Positions 1-6,408 of a stretch of 9,272 bases of DNA are shown piece after piece; positions within the stretch are counted from its first letter, which is position 1, and each line of letters begins with the position of its first letter. A model generated the notes under the pieces. That model ran no database searches, was not told the DNA's origin, and was given only the letters and a program-made list of their open reading frames with translations. This DNA comes from Helicobacteraceae bacterium. GTDB taxonomy: Bacteria; Campylobacterota; Campylobacteria; Campylobacterales; Sulfurimonadaceae. The translations under genes and the position numbers were made by a program. The DNA is taken from positions 1 to 9,272 of the forward strand of contig JAUVKK010000023.1 of the NCBI GenBank assembly GCA_030596305.1, read 5' to 3'.

Positions 1-2561
1 TTCAATGCATACGAATTTTCTTCCGTCATGTACATGTGATTAACGTGAGAAGTAATGTGAACCATCTCTTTCTTCTCTTCTTCACTACGTGGATAGAAAG
101 GAATCGCATACTCTGGCCATTTCCACTCATCAGAAGCGAACCACTCTGAGAAGAAGTCAAGTTTCTTATCCATAGTGGCGAAACCTTCCATCATCTTACC
201 GTCGATCTCGATACCGATAGGCTTACGCCCTTCAGGGTATTTCCAAGCATCGCCATGTGCTTCAGCAGTAATAACACCTGTACGCTTGTTGATTTCCAGC
301 TGGTTTTTGTTGTACTTGTGACCGTGAGAGATCAGGTTCTCACCATCGTACTCAAGTTCACGTTCTTGTGGAGAGTAGATGTTATTCTCTTCCATCCATG
401 CACCATGATCTCTCATGTACTCGTATACTGGGAATTCAGCATCTTTGTAACGAGGATCTGATGTAGCAGTAGACTTAAGGTTTGGCAAGTTGTCACCAAA
501 CGCTGCATCATACCACTCAGAGATAGTAACAGGCTTACCTGGGTTCTTTTTAGATTCCCACATTTTCTTGATACCAAGAGAGCCGTCCGGATCGATGTAG
601 TTAACACCCATGTCGAACCAGAACTCATTCTCTTCCCAAACTTCACCAAGACCCGCTTTGATGTGTGCTTCAAGTGTAGCACGATTAGGGTTTTTAGGCT
701 TCCAACCCGCTTTTTCAAGAGCAACACGCATAACCGGCTGACGGAATGAAGTCCAACGTGCAGGCATAGTCGCTTCTGAGTGCTGATCGTGACGCTCACC
801 GGCAAGACCTACTGGAAGAACGTAATCCACGTGCCAGTTAGTCTCAGACCAAGTTGGAGAAAGGTTGAACGTAAGTTCCATCTTGCTCTCATCTTTAAGT
901 ACTTCCAACCAACGGAAACCATCTGGATTGATCCAGACCGGGTTATACATACGTGGGATCCAAACAGCAAGCTTGGTCGGAACGTTAAGTCCCTTAGCCT
1001 GCCATTTCTTCTGCCACTCAACATCAGTCAGTAGGTGTGGAAGAAGGTAAGACATCTCGTATGTAGAGAGTGGCCACTCTGGAGGCCATGAAAGTTCATT
1101 CCAAACATCGACTTTAGGAACTTCAGAACCACGTTTACCTTGACCAACTGTCGAAGCACCACCCTTACCGGCAACAGAAATAACGTGCCAGTGGTGGAAG
1201 AACGTACCACCCTTAGGACCGATAGCACCACGCATACCAAGTGCAAGGAAACCTGTACGACCTGAAGTCCAACCACCACGGTTACCCGCAGCAGCAGCAC
1301 GCCAGAAATAAGAACTGATAGAAGTATCAGCCCAGATGAACATGTCGTAAAGTTGCTCTAGCTTGTAAGCTGGAACGTGAGTCTCTTTAACAGCGTACTC
1401 TAGAGAGTATGGTGTGTAAAGCTCTTGTAGCATCTCAAGGTACGCTTCGAAAGTGTTAGCTTTTGGAAGCTCTTTGATGTACTTTTTATCAACCATGAAT
1501 TGAAGATAATCTGTGTTATCCATCATCACTTCCCAGTTGAACCATTTACGAACGAACTCTTTGTTTACCTTATCTTCTTGTAACATTCTGTTAACAAGGT
1601 AGAGGTAGATAGCCGCTTCAGTACCTGGCCATGCTGCGATCCAAAGGTCTGCCATACCAGCAGAGTTTGACATACGAGGGTCCATAACAACAAGTTTTGC
1701 ACCTTTTTTACGTGCATCAGCGATGTGACCCGCTGCTTGTTGGAAGTAGTGACCTGCATCTGCTGCGTGAGATGAGTTAAGGAAGATCAGCTTTGCATTT
1801 GCCCAGTCTGGTGAAGAACGGTCATCATTTGCCCACTGGATAGTCGGAGTACGACCACCTGCAGAACAGATGTTAGTATGCGAGTTAAATGCATCTGTGT
1901 TAAGCGTTTCCCAGAATTTACCAGTAAATCCGTTCTCATTTGGACGACCAACATGGAACATTACTGATTTTTTAGATAGTTCATCACCAACACGAAGTGT
2001 GTCACCCATCTTTTTACCGATAGTTGTCATCGCTTCGTCCCAAGTTGTACGAATCCACTTACCTTCACCACGTTTAGAACCTGGTGCACGTTTGATTGGG
2101 AACGCTAGACGATCCGGATCATACATCTGTGACTGTGTTGCATAACCTTTTGCACAGTTACGTCCACGAGAACCCGGGTGAAGTGGGTTACCCATGTACT
2201 TTTTAACAGTAAATGTCTTCTTGTCGATCCATGCAGTAAGACCACAAGATGCCTCACAGTTTGAACATGCTGTTGCAACAATCGTGAAATCATTGACTTC
2301 AATACCATCCGGGTTCTCTTCACTTCTAACACCTTTACGGTCAATACCACCGCGTTTCCAGTCGTCACCATCTAACTCTTTAAAGTCATCCCACTGATCT
2401 AACGGTGGGTAAAAAGATAGTGAATCAGGAGTGTTAGTAAACTTGCTATCACTGATAGATTCTGCAATTGCGTCTGTTGTAAAAACGCCCTTTGCAATAG
2501 CAGCACCGGCAACTGTAAATGCCGCGCCTTTTAAAAATGTTCTTCTACTTTCTAAATACAT
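1..2561 (-). CDS. Tat-exported molybdopterin oxidoreductase catalytic subunit, Psr/Phs-like (3' end outside window)
   Basis: This is the catalytic subunit of a three-part membrane molybdoenzyme, probably a quinone-linked reductase or oxidase of polysulfide, thiosulfate or a related sulfur compound in the periplasm. 853 codons are open from ATG 2561 to the window edge without a stop, so the C-terminus is missing. The N-terminus carries a textbook Tat motif (SRRTFLKG, residues 5-12) followed by an Ala-rich hydrophobic stretch, so the protein should be exported folded with its cofactor. A [4Fe-4S] site is visible as C99-x2-C102-x3-C106-x29-C136. C232 in SHTNICSAGGR is the likely molybdenum ligand. 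Further family-like stretches include GNRGGWTSGRTG and the DYVLPVGLAGERHD region. The size exceeds that of a typical PsrA (about 750 residues). SoeA-type sulfite dehydrogenases are similarly large but lack a Tat signal, so a periplasmic Psr-like role fits better. The exact substrate cannot be read from the sequence. It is the last gene of the operon, 12 nt after the anchor gene. Confidence 0.9.
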   Translation of the reverse strand, partial: MYLESRRTFLKGAAFTVAGAAIAKGVFTTDAIAESISDSKFTNTPDSLSFYPPLDQWDDFKELDGDDWKRGGIDRKGVRSEENPDGIEVNDFTIVATACSNCEASCGLTAWIDKKTFTVKKYMGNPLHPGSRGRNCAKGYATQSQMYDPDRLAFPIKRAPGSKRGEGKWIRTTWDEAMTTIGKKMGDTLRVGDELSKKSVMFHVGRPNENGFTGKFWETLNTDAFNSHTNICSAGGRTPTIQWANDDRSSPDWANAKLIFLNSSHAADAGHYFQQAAGHIADARKKGAKLVVMDPRMSNSAGMADLWIAAWPGTEAAIYLYLVNRMLQEDKVNKEFVRKWFNWEVMMDNTDYLQFMVDKKYIKELPKANTFEAYLEMLQELYTPYSLEYAVKETHVPAYKLEQLYDMFIWADTSISSYFWRAAAAGNRGGWTSGRTGFLALGMRGAIGPKGGTFFHHWHVISVAGKGGASTVGQGKRGSEVPKVDVWNELSWPPEWPLSTYEMSYLLPHLLTDVEWQKKWQAKGLNVPTKLAVWIPRMYNPVWINPDGFRWLEVLKDESKMELTFNLSPTWSETNWHVDYVLPVGLAGERHDQHSEATMPARWTSFRQPVMRVALEKAGWKPKNPNRATLEAHIKAGLGEVWEENEFWFDMGVNYIDPDGSLGIKKMWESKKNPGKPVTISEWYDAAFGDNLPNLKSTATSDPRYKDAEFPVYEYMRDHGAWMEENNIYSPQERELEYDGENLISHGHKYNKNQLEINKRTGVITAEAHGDAWKYPEGRKPIGIEIDGKMMEGFATMDKKLDFFSEWFASDEWKWPEYAIPFYPRSEEEKKEMVHITSHVNHMYMTEENSYAL

Positions 2562-2566
2562 CAAAT

Positions 2567-2573
2567 TCCTCTC
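2567..2573 (-). promoter_or_regulatory. Ribosome binding site of the molybdoenzyme gene
   Basis: GAGAGGA lies 5 nt before the ATG at 2561 and fills the 12-nt gap after the stop of the membrane-anchor gene. It fixes the start codon that gives the Tat signal peptide. Confidence 0.7.
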
Positions 2574-3482
2574 TTAACTCATACTTAATAGTTGTGGAAT
2601 AACAAGCCATACGTGCTTGACTACCCACAGACCAGCTACAGCAGATAGTGCTGCCAGCTTAAGAATGTTTTGGTTGTTGTTAACAATACTAAGTGTAACA
2701 AGTACAAATGGTACGATAAATGCTGTAACTTGACCGATCCAGAACATTGCCTGATACTCGCCACCGTTTGTTACATACGCTAGTACTGCTGCTACTTCTT
2801 CTGCCTTCATAGGACCGAAAACAAGTTCCGCCATATAAAGAATAAACGCTGACAATGCAGAGAATGCAAGGATGATTCCCATGTCACGCTTTGCTGCATC
2901 AGAAAGCTTGTTCAAGAATGTATCCATTAGAAGGATAACTGCTGAACCAGAAAGTGTTGCTGCTAAGATCATCTGCGCTGACTCTGTTGGCATCTGCCAA
3001 AGCTCACGTGCAGTTGACTGTGCCATAAGTGCCGCAGTATATAGTGTTACCGGAATTGCAAGAACCGTTGTCCAAAGCAGTACTTTGTCAAACAGTTCAT
3101 CGTCTTTCTTAATAAAGATAGCAAATGCCAGTAGGAAAAGAAGACCTACAAAACCTGTTGCTAAGAAAGAACCAATCGCAATTGCAGACGTGAAATGCGG
3201 GTGGAAAAAGATATGCCAGAATCTAAAGATCTGGTGCAAATCGATTACTGTAAAGAACAGGAACATATGGATAAACACTATCGATATAACTGTTACAGGA
3301 AGACGGTATGCACCTGCTTCATTAGGGTATTTTTTCAATAGGTAGAAAAGCATGAAGATCACACCTGTACCAATTGATTTTGCCCACATGTTCATTGTAA
3401 TAATCCAACCCCAGACAATACCTGGAAGTGCCACGTCAAGAGTAACGACGGCGTTTGTTGCTGCTAGTGATTCATGTACCAT
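2574..3482 (-). CDS. NrfD/PsrC-type quinone-interacting membrane anchor
   Basis: A 302-residue, very hydrophobic integral membrane protein of the NrfD/PsrC family. Such subunits anchor the Fe-S and molybdenum subunits and exchange electrons with menaquinone. About eight membrane helices can be drawn, roughly at residues 17-49, 61-80, 94-124, 134-154, 168-190, 200-222, 245-266 and 272-297. The family-typical Asp/His/Trp-rich segment after helix 2 is present (DLHQIFRFWH, residues 81-90), followed by HPHFTSAIAIGS. No haem-binding pattern is obvious, which agrees with the haem-free NrfD type rather than a cytochrome b anchor. The start ATG overlaps the stop of the upstream Fe-S gene by one base (TAATG), so the two are probably translationally coupled. 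The molybdoenzyme gene follows 12 nt after its stop. The family assignment is firm; the electron direction is not determined by the sequence. Confidence 0.9.
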   Translation of the reverse strand: MVHESLAATNAVVTLDVALPGIVWGWIITMNMWAKSIGTGVIFMLFYLLKKYPNEAGAYRLPVTVISIVFIHMFLFFTVIDLHQIFRFWHIFFHPHFTSAIAIGSFLATGFVGLLFLLAFAIFIKKDDELFDKVLLWTTVLAIPVTLYTAALMAQSTARELWQMPTESAQMILAATLSGSAVILLMDTFLNKLSDAAKRDMGIILAFSALSAFILYMAELVFGPMKAEEVAAVLAYVTNGGEYQAMFWIGQVTAFIVPFVLVTLSIVNNNQNILKLAALSAVAGLWVVKHVWLVIPQLLSMS

Positions 3483-4120
3483 TAGTGGTGCCCTCCTATT
3501 GGAAGATGTTTCATCTCATTAAAGAGTGAGTGTCCCTCTGCTCTAAATGATGCAAGTGGGTTCAATGTCACGTTACCGCCGCCAACATAGAAGTGGTGAG
3601 GGTTAGTACCTTTTTCAGGTTTACGGACTTGAACGTCTCCATTGTGCTGCATAATATACTTAGAGATGTTTGAAGTAGGATCTTCAATGTCTCCAAAGAT
3701 ATTTGCTTCAACCGGACATGCAACAACACACGCTGGCATCATAGAAGATGCAATACGGTGCGCACAGTACGTACATTTGTCTGCAGTCTGTGTCTCTGGA
3801 TCGATATAGATCGCGCCATAAGGACACGCCATAATACAACCCGCACAACCGATACAACGCTCTTTATCGATGTTAACAATACCGTTTTCGATGTAGTGAA
3901 GTGCACTAACCGGACAGATACGCTCACATGGTGCGTTCTCACAGTGGTTACAACGTAGTGGAGTAAATGTACGTTTCGTTTCAGGGAACGTACCTACATC
4001 TACATACTTAACACGAAGACGCCATGTAGATAGAGGAACTTCATTCTCTACCTTACAAGCAATCTCACAGCCCTTACAACCCATACATAGGTGCAAGTCA
4101 ACGAGGAAACCTAATTTCAT
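3482..4120 (-). CDS. Four-cluster [4Fe-4S] electron-transfer subunit, PsrB/DmsB-like
   Basis: A 212-residue ferredoxin-like subunit that carries electrons between the membrane anchor and the molybdenum subunit. Sixteen cysteines form four [4Fe-4S] ligand sets: C12/15/18/22, C57/60/65/69, C89/92/95/99 and C116/119/131/135. The last set has the long C-x2-C-x11-C-x3-C spacing usual in PsrB/DmsB/NrfC proteins. There is no signal peptide, and the family normally crosses the membrane bound to its Tat-bearing catalytic partner, which is encoded two genes downstream. I chose ATG 4120 (MKLGFLVD). The frame is open 18 codons further upstream to 4174, but only 4120 has a strong ribosome binding site, and family members begin just before the first cysteine cluster. 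It is the first gene of the operon, which gives the order Fe-S, anchor, catalytic subunit. The C-terminal roughly 75 residues end in a His/Gly-rich tail (LPIGGHH). Confidence 0.92.
   Translation of the reverse strand: MKLGFLVDLHLCMGCKGCEIACKVENEVPLSTWRLRVKYVDVGTFPETKRTFTPLRCNHCENAPCERICPVSALHYIENGIVNIDKERCIGCAGCIMACPYGAIYIDPETQTADKCTYCAHRIASSMMPACVVACPVEANIFGDIEDPTSNISKYIMQHNGDVQVRKPEKGTNPHHFYVGGGNVTLNPLASFRAEGHSLFNEMKHLPIGGHH
3492..3497 (-). promoter_or_regulatory. Ribosome binding site of the NrfD-type anchor gene
   Basis: AGGAGG lies inside the 3' end of the Fe-S subunit gene, 9 nt before ATG 3482. Together with the TAATG overlap it supports this start and coupled translation. Confidence 0.75.
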
Positions 4121-4124
4121 CCAT

Positions 4125-4131
4125 TCTCCTT
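4125..4131 (-). promoter_or_regulatory. Ribosome binding site that decides the Fe-S subunit start
   Basis: AAGGAGA ends 4 nt before the ATG at 4120. It argues against the longer in-frame start at 4174, which would place this site inside the coding region. Confidence 0.75.
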
Positions 4132-4143
4132 GATAAAAGTAAT

Positions 4144-4161
4144 AGCAAACATTATGCCAAC
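4144..4161 (-). promoter_or_regulatory. Candidate sigma-54 (RpoN) promoter of the molybdoenzyme operon
   Basis: On the minus strand the sequence reads TTGGCATAATGTTTGCTA. It has the GG-N10-GC spacing of sigma-54 promoters, with the -24 GG at 4158-4157 and the -12 GC at 4146-4145. The TTGC of the -12 element is perfect and the -24 element reads TGGCA. A transcript would start near 4133, leaving a leader of only about 13 nt that still contains the ribosome binding site at 4131-4125. The match and position are seen in the sequence; use by RpoN is inferred. Confidence 0.5.
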
Positions 4162-4218
4162 TAATGCACGTCAAAAGACATGCTTATAATTGGCACAATA
4201 GGGCTTTACACTAGGCCG

Positions 4219-4233
4219 ATACTACCTGAGAAA
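4219..4233 (+). repeat. Left arm of perfect 15-bp inverted repeat
   Basis: ATACTACCTGAGAAA is repeated without mismatch, in opposite orientation, at 4447-4461. The arm lies about 90 nt upstream of the predicted sigma-54 start point, the distance at which enhancer-binding proteins usually bind. It could equally be one end of an invertible segment. Confidence 0.8.
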
Positions 4234-4446
4234 CGTTTAACTAAAACTAAAAAAATAAGTAAAAAGTGATAAAAATTTGATAGAGTGGGAAAAAAGGGAG
4301 TAGTTGGTTTTTACTATACAAATAGTGTAGTTTTAATATAAGATTTTATGAAACATTATGAGCTAATATTGCACTCGTTGAGTATATGCAACCTGATAAA
4401 AAGATACATAACTAGAGTAAATCAATTTTATAAGGAATCACTTACT

Positions 4447-4461
4447 TTTCTCAGGTAGTAT
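4447..4461 (-). repeat. Right arm of perfect 15-bp inverted repeat
   Basis: The plus strand reads TTTCTCAGGTAGTAT, the exact reverse complement of 4219-4233. The arm ends 7 nt before the ATG at 4469 and contains the only ribosome-binding-like sequence of that gene (AGGTAG, 4453-4458). A protein bound here would block translation signals or transcription start of the small secreted-protein gene. Confidence 0.8.
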
Positions 4462-4468
4462 TCCCCTC

Positions 4469-4930
4469 ATGAAAAAACTACTACTTACCCTACTAACCCT
4501 CTCAACACTCGTCTCTGCTGCTGTAACTATCGGTCAACCTATCACTCCCTTAAGCCTTAATGATCAGTTTGATGTTGAACACAACATCACTTCAACAACT
4601 AAAAAGGTGATCTTTACGTTTAAAAAAGCGTCCAGTCATATTGTCAAGGATTACCTGGCAACCCAAAAAGCTGATTACCTGAAAGAGCGAGATGCGATGT
4701 ATGTTGCAGATGTCTCAGCCATGCCAGCCATCATCAGCTTCTTTGTTCTGCCAATGTTAACATCGAATGAGTTTCCTATTTTAGTGATCGAAGAGGAAGA
4801 GCAGGCAGAGGTCTATAAAAATGAAAAACAGATCGAAGCGGTAATGCTTGTGATCTTAGAAGATAAAGTTGTTGTTGATATAAAGTACATTAACAGTGAA
4901 GAAGATCTCATCAAAGAGATGGACAGATAG
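4469..4930 (+). CDS. Small secreted protein, possibly cysteine-free thioredoxin-like (YtfJ-type) fold
   Basis: A 153-residue protein with a clear Sec signal peptide (KK, then a Leu/Thr-rich core, and a likely cleavage after Ala17 in LVSA), so it should be periplasmic. The mature part begins IGQPITPLSLNDQF, which resembles the start of thioredoxin/peroxiredoxin-like domains. It continues through KKVIFTFKKA, ADVSAMPAI and a late beta-strand/acidic helix pattern. It has no cysteine at all, so a thiol redox role is excluded. I recall similar small proteins in Sulfurimonas-type genomes under the misleading name FAD/FMN-containing dehydrogenase; nothing here binds flavin visibly. YtfJ-like is my best guess for the fold. 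The ATG is preceded only by a weak AGGTAG site located in the inverted-repeat arm. It is divergent from the molybdoenzyme operon, which hints at but does not prove a shared regulation. Confidence 0.75.
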   Translation: MKKLLLTLLTLSTLVSAAVTIGQPITPLSLNDQFDVEHNITSTTKKVIFTFKKASSHIVKDYLATQKADYLKERDAMYVADVSAMPAIISFFVLPMLTSNEFPILVIEEEEQAEVYKNEKQIEAVMLVILEDKVVVDIKYINSEEDLIKEMDR

Positions 4931-4967
4931 AGTTGTCCTAAACAACTCTGAACTAACTGTTCAGAGT
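4931..4967. terminator. Hairpin pair between convergent genes, probable bidirectional terminator
   Basis: A perfect 9-bp stem (ACTCTGAAC / GTTCAGAGT, 4945-4953 and 4959-4967) with a 5-nt loop lies between the stop at 4930 and the hisD stop at 4988. A second perfect 6-bp stem (AGTTGT / ACAACT, 4931-4936 and 4942-4947) overlaps its left foot by three bases. The T-tracts on either strand are weak, so termination efficiency is uncertain. Confidence 0.55.
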
Positions 4968-4985
4968 CTTAAACGATAAAGAGAG

Positions 4986-6278
4986 TTACTTACTCATCCT
5001 CACACGAACTGACTGCTCATGTGCAGTCAATCCTTCTGTATTTGCGATCAACGCACACGCCTCACCTATCTCATTAATAGCAGCATTTGAAAACGCAATG
5101 ATCGAAGACTTTTTCATAAAGTTCTCTACACCCAGTGGTGAGTAGAACTTTGCTGTTCCACCTGTTGGCAATGTGTGGTTAGGGCCTGCAACATAATCAC
5201 CGATCGCTTCAGGTGTATTATGACCTAAAAAGATAGCACCGGCGTGTTTGATACTTGGTAACAATTCAAAGGGACTGTTTGTTGCCACTTCCAAGTGTTC
5301 AGGAGCGATCTGGTTCATCAGGCGAACTGCTTCATCCATACTCTCAGTGACGATGATCGCCCCGCGCTCTTCAATCGACTTGCGTGCGATCTCTTGACGT
5401 GGAAGCTTTTGCAACCAGTTTTCGATCTCGATTTGTACCGCTTCCGCTATTTTCAATGAAGGTGTGATCAAAATAGATGATGCCATCTCATCATGTTCTG
5501 CTTGTGAAAGCAAGTCGATCGCCATGTGACTCGGGTTAGCACTCTCATCAGCAAGAACACCGATCTCACTCGGTCCCGCGATCATATCGATGTTGACTTC
5601 ACCAAAGACCATCTTTTTTGCTGTTGCAACAAAAATATTACCCGGACCTGTAATGACGTCTACTTTTGGAATCGTCTCTGTTCCATAAGCCATTGCGGCA
5701 ATCGCAGAAGCGCCGCCCACTTTATAGACTTCACTCACGCCACAAAGGTGACATGCGGCAAGCAGTAGTGCGTTTGGCTCGTTGTCCGGTGTCGGTGTAC
5801 AGACGATGATCTCTTCAACACCGGCGACCTGTGCCGGAATAACGTTCATCAAAAGTGATGATGGGTAGGCTGCTTTACCACCGGGGATATAAAGACCGGC
5901 ACTGTCTACTGCAGTCACTTTCTGTCCCAAGATCGTACCGTTTGCTTCAGTATCAAACCACGATTTTGGCAGCTGCTTCTCATGGTAGACCTTAATACGG
6001 TCATAGGCAAGGTGCAGAGCAGACTTAAGTTCTGTATCCAGCTCTTTATATGCTTTTTCCATTGACGCAGTGTCGATCTTAAGATCTGCATCTGTTACAG
6101 GTGTCCAGTTGTCAAACTTGGCAATATGCTCTTTTAATGCACTGTTTTTGTCCGTTTTGATCTCATTGATAATACCACCAACGATTCCAGATACATGTTC
6201 GATATCCATCTTGCCGCGTTCTAGCAGTTCGCTAAAAAGTTCATTAAAATCTGCGTTACTTGTCTTTGTAAAAATCAT
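4986..6278 (-). CDS. hisD: Histidinol dehydrogenase
   Basis: A cytoplasmic zinc enzyme that carries out the last two steps of histidine synthesis, oxidising L-histidinol to L-histidine with two NAD+. The 430-residue length is normal for bacterial HisD. Key residues known from the E. coli enzyme are all present: zinc ligands Q259, H262, D361 and H420, and the catalytic pair E327-H328 in APEHLEVA. The family signature runs from about D231 to H262 (DMIAGPSEIGVLADESANPS and onward to SQAEHD), and GPGNIFVATAKK marks the nucleotide-binding region. The protein ends SVRVRMSK. The gene stands alone, with no other his gene in the window, as is common for the dispersed his genes of Campylobacterota. A strong extended -10 promoter is visible upstream. 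The ribosome binding site before ATG 6278 is weak (GAGA about 8 nt upstream, within a palindrome). Confidence 0.97.
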   Translation of the reverse strand: MIFTKTSNADFNELFSELLERGKMDIEHVSGIVGGIINEIKTDKNSALKEHIAKFDNWTPVTDADLKIDTASMEKAYKELDTELKSALHLAYDRIKVYHEKQLPKSWFDTEANGTILGQKVTAVDSAGLYIPGGKAAYPSSLLMNVIPAQVAGVEEIIVCTPTPDNEPNALLLAACHLCGVSEVYKVGGASAIAAMAYGTETIPKVDVITGPGNIFVATAKKMVFGEVNIDMIAGPSEIGVLADESANPSHMAIDLLSQAEHDEMASSILITPSLKIAEAVQIEIENWLQKLPRQEIARKSIEERGAIIVTESMDEAVRLMNQIAPEHLEVATNSPFELLPSIKHAGAIFLGHNTPEAIGDYVAGPNHTLPTGGTAKFYSPLGVENFMKKSSIIAFSNAAINEIGEACALIANTEGLTAHEQSVRVRMSK

Positions 6279-6287
6279 ATTAATAGT

Positions 6288-6297
6288 CTCGATCGAG
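6288..6297. promoter_or_regulatory. 10-bp perfect palindrome in the hisD leader
   Basis: CTCGATCGAG lies 9 nt upstream of the hisD ATG and includes its only ribosome-binding-like bases. It lies downstream of the predicted transcription start, so it could be an operator or simply a chance palindrome. Confidence 0.3.
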
Positions 6298-6327
6298 GTA
6301 GATACTTACCTCTTTAAATTTAGCGCA

Positions 6328-6336
6328 ATTATAGCA
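6328..6336 (-). promoter_or_regulatory. hisD promoter, extended -10 element
   Basis: The minus strand reads TGCTATAAT, a perfect TGn-TATAAT extended -10, preceded by a T-run. No clear -35 is seen, which is usual for housekeeping promoters in Campylobacterota. The start point would be near 6321, giving a leader of about 43 nt. Confidence 0.65.
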
Positions 6337-6396
6337 AAAAATCTTCAACCAAATCTTCTGTGCCTTTTGATACAGACTAACATGTTCAAATTTAAT

Positions 6397-6402
6397 TATA
6401 AT
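6397..6402 (+). promoter_or_regulatory. -10 element of the MBL-fold gene, placed for a leaderless mRNA
   Basis: A perfect TATAAT ends 6 nt before the ATG at 6409. The expected start point falls on or next to that ATG, and no ribosome binding site precedes it. No good -35 is found at standard spacing. Confidence 0.5.
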
Positions 6403-6408
6403 GACCTC

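Larger units (their letters stand above)
4121..4468. other. Divergent intergenic control region (348 bp)
   Basis: This stretch separates the molybdoenzyme operon from the small secreted-protein gene and contains no convincing gene. It holds the sigma-54-like promoter at 4144-4161, two arms of a perfect 15-bp inverted repeat (4219-4233 and 4447-4461), and a partial third copy of the repeat core (ACCTGATAAA, 4391-4400). A plus-strand TATAAT lies at 4185-4190 and other AT-rich -10-like hexamers lie near 4338-4343. The 4234-4446 interior is A/T-rich with A-runs (for example 4249-4255 and 4290-4295) and a small hairpin at 4313-4326. The promoter of the rightward gene cannot be pinned down. Confidence 0.6.

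Noticed and set aside
413..2397. Several open frames on both strands inside the molybdoenzyme gene (for example 413-805, 780-1034, 1028-1300, 1870-2145, 2105-2371)
   Set aside because: They overlap a long, motif-rich coding sequence in other frames, have no recognisable domains or ribosome binding sites, and have the odd composition of frame shadows.
2872..3345. 157-codon plus-strand frame opposite the membrane-anchor gene
   Set aside because: It is antisense to a clear eight-helix NrfD-type protein and has no start signals or family features.
4121..4174. 18-codon N-terminal extension of the Fe-S subunit
   Set aside because: It would run through the strong ribosome binding site and the sigma-54-like promoter, and family members start just before the first cysteine cluster.
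4191..4207. Sigma-54-like sequence on the plus strand (TTGGCACAATAGGGCTT)
   Set aside because: The GG and GC are 9 rather than 10 bases apart and the -12 element lacks TTGC.
4219..4461. Repeat-flanked segment as a MITE or insertion-sequence remnant
   Set aside because: The arms match perfectly, but no target-site duplication is seen next to them, the terminal similarity does not extend inward, and no transposase fragment is present. Not fully excluded.
6070..6408. Long N-terminal extension of the metallohydrolase frame
   Set aside because: It runs antisense to the start of hisD and through both divergent promoters. The signal peptide at 6409 marks a more plausible start.
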